From the NCBI GenBank assembly GCA_937925635.1, contig CALALX010000119.1, positions 1 through 31,855 of the forward strand: a DNA stretch of 31,855 nt, given 5' to 3'. The position numbers were made by a program, and so were the translations under genes. The notes beneath the pieces are model-generated. The model was not told the origin of the DNA and made no database searches. It saw only the letters and a program-made list of their open reading frames with translations. This DNA is from an uncultured Caulobacter sp. (GTDB lineage: Bacteria > Pseudomonadota > Alphaproteobacteria > Caulobacterales > Caulobacteraceae). Shown here one piece after another: positions 21,105-28,364 of this stretch (position 1 is the stretch's first letter; every line of letters starts with the position of its first letter).

Positions 21105-23762
21105 ATGACCAAGAAAATGCTTATCGACGCGGCCCACCCGGAAGAAACCCGGGTCGTGGTCGTCGACGGGACCCGGGTTGAAGAATTCGACTTCGAAAGC
21201 CAGTCCAAGAAACAGCTTCGCGGAAACATCTATCTCGCCAAGGTGACGCGGGTGGAGCCGAGCCTCCAGGCCGCGTTCGTGGAGTATGGCGGCAACCGCC
21301 ACGGCTTCCTGGCCTTCAACGAAATCCACCCCGACTACTATCAGATCCCCCTCGCCGACCGCGAAGCGCTGCTCCGCGCCCAGGCCGAGGAGGATGACGA
21401 GCCCGTCGCCCGCGGCCGGCCGAAGGCCGCCGCCGAGGGCGACGAGGAAGAGGACGAGACCGGCGCCGCCTCCGAGGACGAGGACGACGTCATGGAGGAA
21501 GAGCTGGCGCGCCGCCGCCGCCGGCTGATGAAGAGCTACAAGATCCAGGAAGTGATCCGCCGGCGGCAGATCATGCTGGTCCAGGTCGTCAAGGAAGAGC
21601 GCGGCAACAAGGGCGCGGCCCTGACCACCTACCTGTCCCTGGCCGGCCGCTACGGCGTCCTGATGCCCAACACCGCCCGGGGCGGCGGCATCAGCCGCAA
21701 GATCACCACGGCGACCGACCGCAAGAAGCTGAAGTCCATCGTCCAGAGCCTGGACGTGCCGCAGGGCATGGGCCTGATCGTTCGCACGGCCGGCGCCAAG
21801 CGGACCAAGACCGAGATCAAGCGCGACTATGACTACCTGCTGCGCGCCTGGGAGAACATCCGCGAGACCACCCTGCACTCGATCGCGCCGGCGCTGATCT
21901 ACGAGGAGGAAGACCTCGTCAAACGCGCCATCCGCGACCTGTTCGACAAGGACATCGACGGGGTCTGGGTCGAGGGCGAGCGCGGCTACAAGGACGCGCG
22001 CGACTTCATGCGCATGCTGATGCCGTCCCAGGCCAAGAAGGTCCAGGCCTACCGCGAGGCGACGCCGCTGTTCGTGGCCCACAAGGTCGAGGGGCACCTG
22101 TCGCAGATCTACACCCCGACCGTGCCGCTGAAGTCCGGCGGCTATCTGGTCATCAACCAGACCGAGGCGCTGGTCGCCATCGACGTCAACTCCGGCCGCT
22201 CGACCAAGGAGCGGAATATCGAGGCCACGGCGCTGAAGACCAATCTGGAAGCGGCCGAGGAAGCCGCCCGCCAGCTGCGCCTGCGCGACCTGGCCGGCCT
22301 GATCGTCATCGACTTCATCGACATGGACGAGTCGAAGAACAACCGGGCCGTCGAGAAGAAGCTGAAGGACGCCCTCAAGGACGACCGCGCCCGCATCCAG
22401 ATGGGCAAGATCAGCGGCTTCGGCCTGATGGAGATCAGCCGCCAGCGCCGCCGCTCCGGCGTGCTGGAGGGCACCACCCACGTCTGTGAACACTGCCAGG
22501 GCACCGGCCGCGTGCGCTCCACCGAGTCGGCGGCGCTGGCCGCGCTGCGCGCGGTCGAGCTGGAGGCGCTGCAGGGAGGCGGCGAGGTGACTCTGAAGGT
22601 GTCGCCGGCCGTCGGCCTCTACATCCTCAACGAAAAGCGCGCCTACCTGACGCGGGTGCACCAGACGCACCACCTGTTCGTGACGGTGCTGATCGACGAG
22701 ACGCTCGGCCAGGCCGACCACGAGATCGAGCGCACCGCCAGCGGCGAACATTCGCTCCACGCGCCCGAGGCCTATGTTGCGCCGTCGACCCCGGTCTACG
22801 ACGCCGATGACGAGGACGACTTCGTCGACGAGGTCGAGGACGAGGACGAGGAAGAGGAAGGCGAAGAGGCCGAAGAGGACGACGCCGGAGCCGAGGACGA
22901 GGACGAGGACGGCGCGGTCGAGGGGCGTGACGACAACGGCGATCGCCGCGGTCGCGGGCGTCGTCGCCGCCGCCGCGGCGGGCGTCGTGACGAGGCGGAG
23001 GCCGGCGAGTCCGCCGCGCCGCGCGAGGCCCGCGATGGCGATGTCGAGGGCGAGTCCGACGACGATAGCGCCCAGCGCCGTCGTCGCCGGGGCCGCCGCG
23101 GCGGTCGCCGCATGCGCGACGACTCCCGCCCGCAGGACGGCTTCTCCTGGACGCGCCCGCGGGTGCCGTTCGGCGACGATCCCTTCGTCTGGCATGACCC
23201 GGCGACCCTGGTCGAGGGCGGCGCGGCGGCCCAGCCGCCCCGCGCCGAGCGTGTCGAAGCCCCGGTCGTCGCGACCGCCGAGGACCAACCCCGCGCCGGC
23301 GGACGCGGTCGGGGCCGCGGACGCGGTCGGGGCCGGGACCGCGCGCCGGAAACGCCCGTCGAGGTCGAAGCCGACGTCGTCGCCGCCGAGGCCGAGGCCA
23401 TCATCGAGGCCGACGCCGTGGTGCAGGAGGCTCTGACCAGCGACCTGCCCGCCGACGAGGTCTGGGTCGAGCTGCCGCCGATCGACGAGGCGCCGGCCAA
23501 GAAGCCGCGCCGCGCCCGCAAGCCAAAGGCCGCCAAGGCCGAAGCGGAAGCCGAAGAGGTCGAGTCGTCGCCGGCCGAGGCCGCGGTCGCCGAGAGCGTC
23601 GCCGAACCCGCGCCGGTCGTCGTCGAAGCCGCCGTCGAACCGACGCCCGAGCCTGTGGTCGAGCCACAACCGGTCGTCGTGGCGGCGCCGGCGGAGCCTG
23701 ATCCGAACGAAATCACCGCGCCGCCCGAAAAGCCCAAGCGCGGCTGGTGGCGCCGAGGCTGA
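21105..23762 (+). CDS. rne: Ribonuclease E
   Basis: RNase E (885 residues) starts mRNA decay and processes rRNA and tRNA as the degradosome core. Its N-terminal half has the RNase H-like and S1 regions, an internal acidic block (about 95-150, EEDDEP and EDEDDVMEEE) that is a roughly 57-residue insert relative to E. coli, the DNase I-like catalytic Asp360 (AIDVNSGRS) and Asp403 (VIDFIDMDE), and the zinc-link CEHC at 461-464. The C-terminal half is disordered: a long Asp/Glu block, Arg/Gly-rich clusters (RGRRRRRRGGRR) for RNA binding, and Ala/Glu/Val repeats. It ends KPKRGWWRRG; the GWW motif binds PNPase in Caulobacter. A GGGGAGA ribosome site precedes the ATG. Confidence 0.97.
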   Translation: MTKKMLIDAAHPEETRVVVVDGTRVEEFDFESQSKKQLRGNIYLAKVTRVEPSLQAAFVEYGGNRHGFLAFNEIHPDYYQIPLADREALLRAQAEEDDEPVARGRPKAAAEGDEEEDETGAASEDEDDVMEEELARRRRRLMKSYKIQEVIRRRQIMLVQVVKEERGNKGAALTTYLSLAGRYGVLMPNTARGGGISRKITTATDRKKLKSIVQSLDVPQGMGLIVRTAGAKRTKTEIKRDYDYLLRAWENIRETTLHSIAPALIYEEEDLVKRAIRDLFDKDIDGVWVEGERGYKDARDFMRMLMPSQAKKVQAYREATPLFVAHKVEGHLSQIYTPTVPLKSGGYLVINQTEALVAIDVNSGRSTKERNIEATALKTNLEAAEEAARQLRLRDLAGLIVIDFIDMDESKNNRAVEKKLKDALKDDRARIQMGKISGFGLMEISRQRRRSGVLEGTTHVCEHCQGTGRVRSTESAALAALRAVELEALQGGGEVTLKVSPAVGLYILNEKRAYLTRVHQTHHLFVTVLIDETLGQADHEIERTASGEHSLHAPEAYVAPSTPVYDADDEDDFVDEVEDEDEEEEGEEAEEDDAGAEDEDEDGAVEGRDDNGDRRGRGRRRRRRGGRRDEAEAGESAAPREARDGDVEGESDDDSAQRRRRRGRRGGRRMRDDSRPQDGFSWTRPRVPFGDDPFVWHDPATLVEGGAAAQPPRAERVEAPVVATAEDQPRAGGRGRGRGRGRGRDRAPETPVEVEADVVAAEAEAIIEADAVVQEALTSDLPADEVWVELPPIDEAPAKKPRRARKPKAAKAEAEAEEVESSPAEAAVAESVAEPAPVVVEAAVEPTPEPVVEPQPVVVAAPAEPDPNEITAPPEKPKRGWWRRG

Positions 23763-23818
23763 TCGACGACTACACTTTAGGTGAAGCGCGGGGGCGCGAA
23801 CCGGAGCGTTGTAGAGGC

Positions 23819-25228
23819 ATGACCTCAAGCCGGACGAAGTTGCGAGCGCACCGGGCCGTCATCGGCGGCCTGGCCCTCGCGGCCGTAACCCTGACCCCGC
23901 TGGCCCAGTCCTGGGCCCAGTCGGGCGGGCGGGCGCCCACCCTGCTGCGCGACACCGAGATCGAAGAGATCCTGCACCGGCAGGCCGACCCGATCCTGGC
24001 GGCGGCGGGACTGAACCCGAAGGATGTCCGCATCCTGCTGGTCGGGGACAGCTCGCTGAACGCCTTCGCGACCCAGGGCCAGCAGATGGGGCTGAACACC
24101 GGCCTCATCCTTGAGGCCGCCAATCCCAACGAGCTCAACGGCGTCATCGCCCACGAGACGGGCCATATCGCGGGCGGCCACCCGATCCGATCGGGCGAAC
24201 TGACGCGCGCCGGCCTCAAGCCGATGCTGCTGACCATGGGCCTCGGCCTGCTGGCGATCATGGCCGGCGCGCCGGACGCCGGCGCCCTGGTCCTGGCCAG
24301 TTCCGGCCAGATGGGCACGCTCGGCGCGCTCGGATACAGCCGCGAGCAGGAAGGCCGCGCAGACCAGGCCGCCATCGGCTTCCTCGAAAAGACGGGCCAG
24401 TCGTCGCGCGGGCTGGTCGAGTTCTTCGACCGCTTCCGCTACCAGGAGGTGTTCACCGAGGCGCGGCGGTATCCCTATTTCCGCAGCCACCCGCTGTCCT
24501 CGCAACGGATCGAGCTTCTGCGCTCAAGGGTGCTCGTGCAGCCGCACTACGCCTCGGTCGATTCGCCGGAGTCGATCGCCGAATTCGAGATCATGAAGGC
24601 CAAGATCGACGGCTTCATGAACCCGGCCGCCTCGCTGGTGAAGTACAAGGAAACCGACACGGGCTTCCCCGCCCGCTACGCGCGGTCGATCGCCTACTTC
24701 CAGTCCAAGGACCCCGACCGGGCGTTGAAGGTGCTCGACGGGCTGCTGGCCGAACATCCGGACAATCCCTATCTGTGGGAGCTGAAGGGCCAGATCCTGT
24801 TCGAGTACGGCCGCATTCCCGAGGCCGAGGCGCCGCAGCGCCGGTCGGTCGAGCTGAAACCCGACGCCACCCTTCTGCGGGTCAACCTCGGTCAGACCCT
24901 GATCAATCTCGACGACGCTCAGAAGCGTGACGAGGGCATCGCCGAGCTCAAGCGGGTCACGGTGCTGGAACCGGACAATCCCGAGGCCTGGCGCCTGCTG
25001 GCCGTGGCCTACGACCGCCGCGGCGACGAGGGCCTGGCCCGCCTGGCGACGGCCGAACAGTACTACGCCTATGGCGCGCTCGGGGAGTCGCGCGCCTTCG
25101 CCATCCGCGCCCGCCAGCTGCTCGACCGCAAAAGCACCGACTGGGTGCGCGCCACCGACATCGTCATGGCGTCCGATCCCACCGACCAGGACATCCGCGC
25201 CCTGTCGCGGGAATCCGACGGCAGCTGA
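23819..25228 (+). CDS. Periplasmic M48-family metalloprotease with TPR-like C-terminus (BepA-like)
   Basis: The 469-residue protein has a signal peptide (hydrophobic core GGLALAAVTLTPLAQSWA, ending near residue 35), then an M48 protease domain with zinc site HETGH (112-116) and the third ligand Glu178 in SREQEGRAD. Helical repeats follow from about residue 270, with ALKVLDGLLAEHPDNPYLWELKG split over TPR-like units and RVTVLEPDNPEAWRLLAVAYD. This is the layout of E. coli BepA, which degrades misassembled outer-membrane proteins such as LptD. I chose the ATG at 23819 because it sits directly before the signal peptide; a start at 23747 overlaps the end of rne. The DsbA-like lipoprotein gene follows after 22 nt, hinting at shared envelope quality control. 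Confidence 0.9.
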   Translation: MTSSRTKLRAHRAVIGGLALAAVTLTPLAQSWAQSGGRAPTLLRDTEIEEILHRQADPILAAAGLNPKDVRILLVGDSSLNAFATQGQQMGLNTGLILEAANPNELNGVIAHETGHIAGGHPIRSGELTRAGLKPMLLTMGLGLLAIMAGAPDAGALVLASSGQMGTLGALGYSREQEGRADQAAIGFLEKTGQSSRGLVEFFDRFRYQEVFTEARRYPYFRSHPLSSQRIELLRSRVLVQPHYASVDSPESIAEFEIMKAKIDGFMNPAASLVKYKETDTGFPARYARSIAYFQSKDPDRALKVLDGLLAEHPDNPYLWELKGQILFEYGRIPEAEAPQRRSVELKPDATLLRVNLGQTLINLDDAQKRDEGIAELKRVTVLEPDNPEAWRLLAVAYDRRGDEGLARLATAEQYYAYGALGESRAFAIRARQLLDRKSTDWVRATDIVMASDPTDQDIRALSRESDGS

Positions 25229-25250
25229 CGTCCACAGGAATCACCACGAC

Positions 25251-25967
25251 ATGCGTACCCTGATCATCGGCGCCCTCGCCCTGGCGCTCGCCGGCTGCGG
25301 CCAGCCCAAGGTGGAACCCGAATTCGGCGCCAAGGTGCGCGCCTACCTGCTCGAGCATCCCGAGCTGCTGGTGGAGATGTCTCAGGCGCTTGAGGTCAAG
25401 CAGCGCGCCGAACGCGCCGAGAAGGCCAAGGCTTCGATCGGCAAGAACCGGAACAAGCTGGAGCGGGACCGCCGCGACCACGTGCTCAATCCGGACGGCG
25501 AGATCACCGTCGTTCAGTTCTTCGACTACAACTGCGGCTACTGCAAGGTGATCGCGCCGGAGATCCTCGACATGGCGCGCCGGCAGCCGAACGTGCGGTT
25601 CGTGTTCAAGGATATGGTGATCTTCGGCGAGGCCAGCGAGTACGCCGCCGCCGGCGCGTCCCTGGCCCGGACGCCGCAGCAGTTCGCCGCCATCCACGGG
25701 GCCTTCATGGCCGCCAAGCCGCTGACCGACCAGGGCGTCGACCGCATCCTCACCGCCAACGGCGTCAGCCCGGCCGCCGCGCGCGCCGCCCAGGCCGACC
25801 CGGCCCGCAAGGTCTACCTGCGCGACGTCCAGGCGCTGGCCGGCGAGATGGGCATCGACGGCACCCCGGCCTTCGTGGTCGGGGCCAACGTCGTCCACGG
25901 CGCCGATCCGGACTCGCTGAAGGCCGCCATCGCCGCCGAGCTGCGGCGCGTGAACAAGACGACGTAG
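25251..25967 (+). CDS. DsbA-family thiol-disulfide lipoprotein
   Basis: The 238-residue product begins MRTLIIGALALALAGC, a lipoprotein signal with lipobox LAGC and acylated Cys16. A coiled, charged segment follows (residues 25-75, with a LLEHPELLVEMSQALE helix typical of the DsbA/Com1/ScsC group), then a thioredoxin fold with active-site CGYC at 95-98 (FFDYNCGYC), an inserted helical domain, and cis-Pro in GIDGTPAFVVG. Such proteins oxidise, isomerise or shuffle disulfides in the periplasm; the N-terminal helix suggests oligomerisation as in ScsC or DsbG-like isomerases. AGGAA lies upstream of the ATG. It follows the M48 protease gene after 22 nt. Confidence 0.88.
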   Translation: MRTLIIGALALALAGCGQPKVEPEFGAKVRAYLLEHPELLVEMSQALEVKQRAERAEKAKASIGKNRNKLERDRRDHVLNPDGEITVVQFFDYNCGYCKVIAPEILDMARRQPNVRFVFKDMVIFGEASEYAAAGASLARTPQQFAAIHGAFMAAKPLTDQGVDRILTANGVSPAAARAAQADPARKVYLRDVQALAGEMGIDGTPAFVVGANVVHGADPDSLKAAIAAELRRVNKTT

Positions 25968-25977
25968 ACGGGCCGAC

Positions 25978-25993
25978 GCCCGGCCTACCGGGC
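25978..25993. terminator. Possible transcript-end hairpin after the DsbA-like gene
   Basis: GCCCGG (25978-25983) pairs with CCGGGC (25988-25993) around CCTA, with extra pairing outside (GCCG with CGGC). It starts 11 nt after the stop codon. No T run follows, so it is at best a weak or Rho-assisted end. Confidence 0.3.
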
Positions 25994-26103
25994 CGGCTCG
26001 GAACTCCGTAGTGCCGCGCAGCCCGGTCAGCGACGTCGCTCGCCTTGATGGAGGCGACAGACCTCGAACTCCACTATACCGTGTTTATGGGTCTTGATAG
26101 GGC

Positions 26104-26118
26104 TACGGCTTAGCCGTA
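26104..26118. promoter_or_regulatory. Palindrome directly upstream of the toxin-antitoxin remnant
   Basis: TACGGCT-T-AGCCGTA is a perfect 7+1+7 palindrome ending two bases before the ATG of the broken toxin gene. HTH antitoxins usually repress their own operon by binding such palindromes, so this is a likely operator; binding is inferred, not shown. Confidence 0.5.
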
Positions 26119-26120
26119 CC

Positions 26121-26404
26121 ATGCGCGATGACGCCTTCGAATGGGATGACGCCAAGGCCGCAGCCAATCTGGCGCGGCAGGGGTGTCGTTCTCCACTGCC
26201 CGCCGGACCTTCGATGATCCGTTCGCGTTCGAAAAGCTGGACGATCGAATGACCTATCGGGAGGATCGATTTGTGACCATCGCCCTCGTCGACGGGGCGC
26301 TGCTATAGGTCGCCTGGACAGAGCGGGAAGAGAGGGTACGGATTATATCCGCACGGTTCGCGACGGCGCAGGAAAGGCGGCTCTATCATGACCAGGACCG
26401 GTAG
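26121..26404 (+). pseudogene. brnT: Broken BrnT-family toxin gene
   Basis: From the ATG at 26121 the frame reads MRDDAFEWDDAKAAANLARQ, the BrnT opening, but loses the family sequence after 26180. It resumes in another frame at 26183 with VSFSTARRTFDDPFAFEKL, then REDRFVTIALVDGALL, an in-frame TAG at 26306-26308, and then VAWTEREERVRIISARFATAQERRLYHDQDR in two pieces, ending at the TAG 26402-26404. The first lesion fits loss of one G from a run of Gs (family HGVSF); the second fits one base change from a Tyr codon. BrnT is an RNase-like toxin of type II toxin-antitoxin systems. Two lesions make a sequencing error unlikely as the full cause. The tail overlaps the antitoxin start by 17 nt, as in intact pairs. 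Confidence 0.85.
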
Positions 26405-26723
26405 CCAGACTGCGGAGGGCCGGTTTCATCCCGCCGAATGGACAGATGAAGGCATAGAAGCGGCGGCGCGCGACGACCCGGATGCGAAGCCCCTGACCGA
26501 GGATGAGGCCCGGCGAATGCGTTCGACTCCGCGCGTTCGCATCATCCGTCGCGCGCTCAAGCTATCCCAGGAGGCGTTCTCCGCACGCTTCCGGATACCC
26601 ATCGGCACGCTTCGCGACTGGGAACAGGGCCGCAAGGTCCCTGATGCGGCGACGCGGGCCTATCTGACCGTCATCGCCCGCGAGCCGGACGCGGTCGCCC
26701 GGGCGCTTGAGTCCGCCGCTTAG
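26388..26723 (+). CDS. HTH-type antitoxin, partner of the broken BrnT
   Basis: The 111-residue protein is intact. Residues about 50-100 form an XRE-like helix-turn-helix: RVRIIRRALKLSQEAFSARF, then IPIGTLRDWEQGRKVPD, then AATRAYLTVIAREPDAV. It has the size and layout of HTH antitoxins paired with BrnT toxins in alphaproteobacteria (a variant of the ribbon-helix BrnA). The N-terminal 45 residues, acidic and with FHPAEWTDEGIEAAA, probably held the toxin. The ATG at 26388 lies within the end of the toxin gene, so translation would be coupled. Its stop overlaps the stop of the convergent thiG. With the toxin lost it is an orphan regulator that could still bind the upstream palindrome. Confidence 0.85.
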   Translation: MTRTGSQTAEGRFHPAEWTDEGIEAAARDDPDAKPLTEDEARRMRSTPRVRIIRRALKLSQEAFSARFRIPIGTLRDWEQGRKVPDAATRAYLTVIAREPDAVARALESAA

Positions 26724-27520
26724 ATCAGCCCGGCCAGCGGCGAAGACGGATCGGCGTACATCCGCCGCGGCATCCGACCCGCCAGATAGGCTTCCCGCCC
26801 GGCGATGACCGCGTGCTTCATGGCCGTGGCCATGCGGATCGGATCCTTCGCCTCGGCGATGGCAGTGTTCATCAGGATGCCGTCGCAGCCCAGTTCCATG
26901 CCGATGGTCGCGTCCGACGCCGTGCCGACGCCGGCGTCGACCAGCACCGGCACCTTCGCCTGCTCGACGATGAGCCGCAGGTTGACCTTGTTCTGGATGC
27001 CCAGGCCCGAGCCGATCGGCGCGCCCAGCGGCATGATGGCGGCGGCGCCCGCCTCCTCCAGCTTGCGCGCATAGACGATGTCGTCGGTGCAGTAGACCAT
27101 CACGTCGAAGCCCTCGGCGACGAGCAGCTTCAGCGCGCGCAGGGTCTCCTCCATGTCCGGATAGAGGGTCTTGGGATCGCTCAGGACCTCCAGCTTGACC
27201 AGCGACCAGCCGCCAGCTTCGCGGGCCAGCCGCAGCGTCCGCACCGCCTCCTCGCCCGTGAAGCAGCCCGCCGTGTTGGGCAGGTAGGTGAAGCGGTCGG
27301 GCTTCACATAGTCCATCAGCAGCGGCTGGTTCGGGTCGGAGATGTTCACCCGCCGCACCGCCACGGTGACGATCTCGGCCCCGGCCGCCTCGGCGGCGGC
27401 GGCGTTGGTGGCGTAGTCCTTGTACTTCCCCGTGCCGACGATCAGGCGCGAGGTGAAGGTGCGGCCGGCGACGGTCCAGCTGTCGGCGGCCGAGGCGGTG
27501 TCGATCACGGGGGCGTTCAT
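26720..27520 (-). CDS. thiG: Thiazole synthase
   Basis: ThiG (266 residues) joins 1-deoxy-D-xylulose 5-phosphate, a glycine- or tyrosine-derived imine and sulfur from ThiS-thiocarboxylate into the thiazole of thiamine. The TIM-barrel pattern is clear: SRLIVGTGKYKDY at the start, ILMNTAIAEAKDP and DAGVGTASDATIGMELGCDG near the phosphate site, plus LLPNTAG-like YLPNTAGCFT and LVKLEVLSD with the Schiff-base Lys. The GIGLGIQN-type loop is here SGLGIQNK. The stop codon overlaps that of the convergent antitoxin. thiS lies 3.2 kb away on the same strand, separated by plus-strand genes. Confidence 0.95.
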   Translation of the reverse strand: MNAPVIDTASAADSWTVAGRTFTSRLIVGTGKYKDYATNAAAAEAAGAEIVTVAVRRVNISDPNQPLLMDYVKPDRFTYLPNTAGCFTGEEAVRTLRLAREAGGWSLVKLEVLSDPKTLYPDMEETLRALKLLVAEGFDVMVYCTDDIVYARKLEEAGAAAIMPLGAPIGSGLGIQNKVNLRLIVEQAKVPVLVDAGVGTASDATIGMELGCDGILMNTAIAEAKDPIRMATAMKHAVIAGREAYLAGRMPRRMYADPSSPLAGLI

Positions 27521-27569
27521 GGGGCCGGTTTACGCCGGGACTCGCGAGGCGGGAAGGTGCGGCATGGGT

Positions 27570-27608
27570 CTGCACCGAATCTGCACAACAGCGATCCGGC
27601 CCCTGCAC
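27570..27608. promoter_or_regulatory. Three CTGCAC direct repeats in helical phase
   Basis: CTGCAC occurs at 27570, 27581 and 27603, with start-to-start spacing of 11 and 22 bases, that is one and two helical turns. They lie 46 to 84 nt upstream of the response-regulator start, in the gap shared with the divergent thiG. Tandem hexamers with 10-11 base spacing are typical OmpR-family binding sites, so autoregulation is plausible. Confidence 0.5.
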
Positions 27609-27653
27609 CCCTCCCCCGTTGACCCTGTGAGCCACGGGCCGATGATGCCTGCC

Positions 27654-28364
27654 ATGCAACGCTCGATCCTGATCGTCGACGACGACCCGCACATCCGCCA
27701 GTTGCTGGCCTTCGCGCTGGCCAAGGCCGGGCTGGCCACGCGCGAGGCCGAGGACGGCGAGGCGGCGCTGGCGGCGGTCGCACAGCAGAAGCCGGACCTG
27801 GTGGTGCTCGACATCAACATGCCCCGGCTCGACGGGCTGGAGGTCTGCCGCCGGCTCCGGGCGCAGGGCGACCTGCCGATCCTGTTCCTCAGCTCCCGCG
27901 ACGACGAGATCGACCGGGTGCTGGGCATCGAGCTCGGCGCCGACGACTATGTGGTCAAGCCCTTCAGCCCGCGCGAGGTGACCGCCCGCGTCCAGGCGAT
28001 CCTGCGCCGCGCCGGCGCGGCCCGCGCCGACGACGCCGAGGCCCCCCTGGCCCCCATCGTCAGAGGCCGCCTGACCCTGAACCTCGATGGCTGGAACGCC
28101 CTCTGGGACGACAAGGAAGCCGCCCTGACCGTCACCGAGTTCGGCATCCTCAAGACCCTCGCCGCCGCCCCGGCCAAGGTCTTCACCCGCGACGCCATCA
28201 TCGACCGTCTGCACGGCCCCGGGTTCGCCATCACCGACCGCACCATCGACAGCCACGTCCGCAACCTGCGCGGCAAGTTCACGGCGCTGGGCGGGCATGA
28301 CGTCATCGAGACCCGGGCCGGCGTCGGCTATCGCCTCGGGGCCTGCACCGGCGCGCGGGCGTGA
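27654..28364 (+). CDS. OmpR-family response regulator
   Basis: The 236-residue protein has a receiver domain (1-120) with the acidic pair in LIVDDDPHIR, phospho-accepting Asp53 in VVLDINMPRLDG, the conserved Ser in FLSSRDDE and Lys102 in YVVKPFSPRE. A winged-helix DNA-binding domain (about 132-230) follows, with TVTEFGILKTLAAAP, DRTIDSHVRNLRGKF and ETRAGVGYRLG. I chose the ATG at 27654 (MQRSILIVDDD); ATGs at 27642 and 27645 are alternatives, and no strong ribosome site distinguishes them. Its last codon region overlaps the kinase start as GTGA, so the pair is cotranslated. The target genes are unknown. Confidence 0.92.
   Translation: MQRSILIVDDDPHIRQLLAFALAKAGLATREAEDGEAALAAVAQQKPDLVVLDINMPRLDGLEVCRRLRAQGDLPILFLSSRDDEIDRVLGIELGADDYVVKPFSPREVTARVQAILRRAGAARADDAEAPLAPIVRGRLTLNLDGWNALWDDKEAALTVTEFGILKTLAAAPAKVFTRDAIIDRLHGPGFAITDRTIDSHVRNLRGKFTALGGHDVIETRAGVGYRLGACTGARA

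Noticed and set aside
20823..23828. A minus-strand open frame of about 1,000 codons opposite rne
   Set aside because: It mirrors RNase E; residues are repeats of Arg, Gly, Asp and Ala produced by the opposite strand's codon bias.
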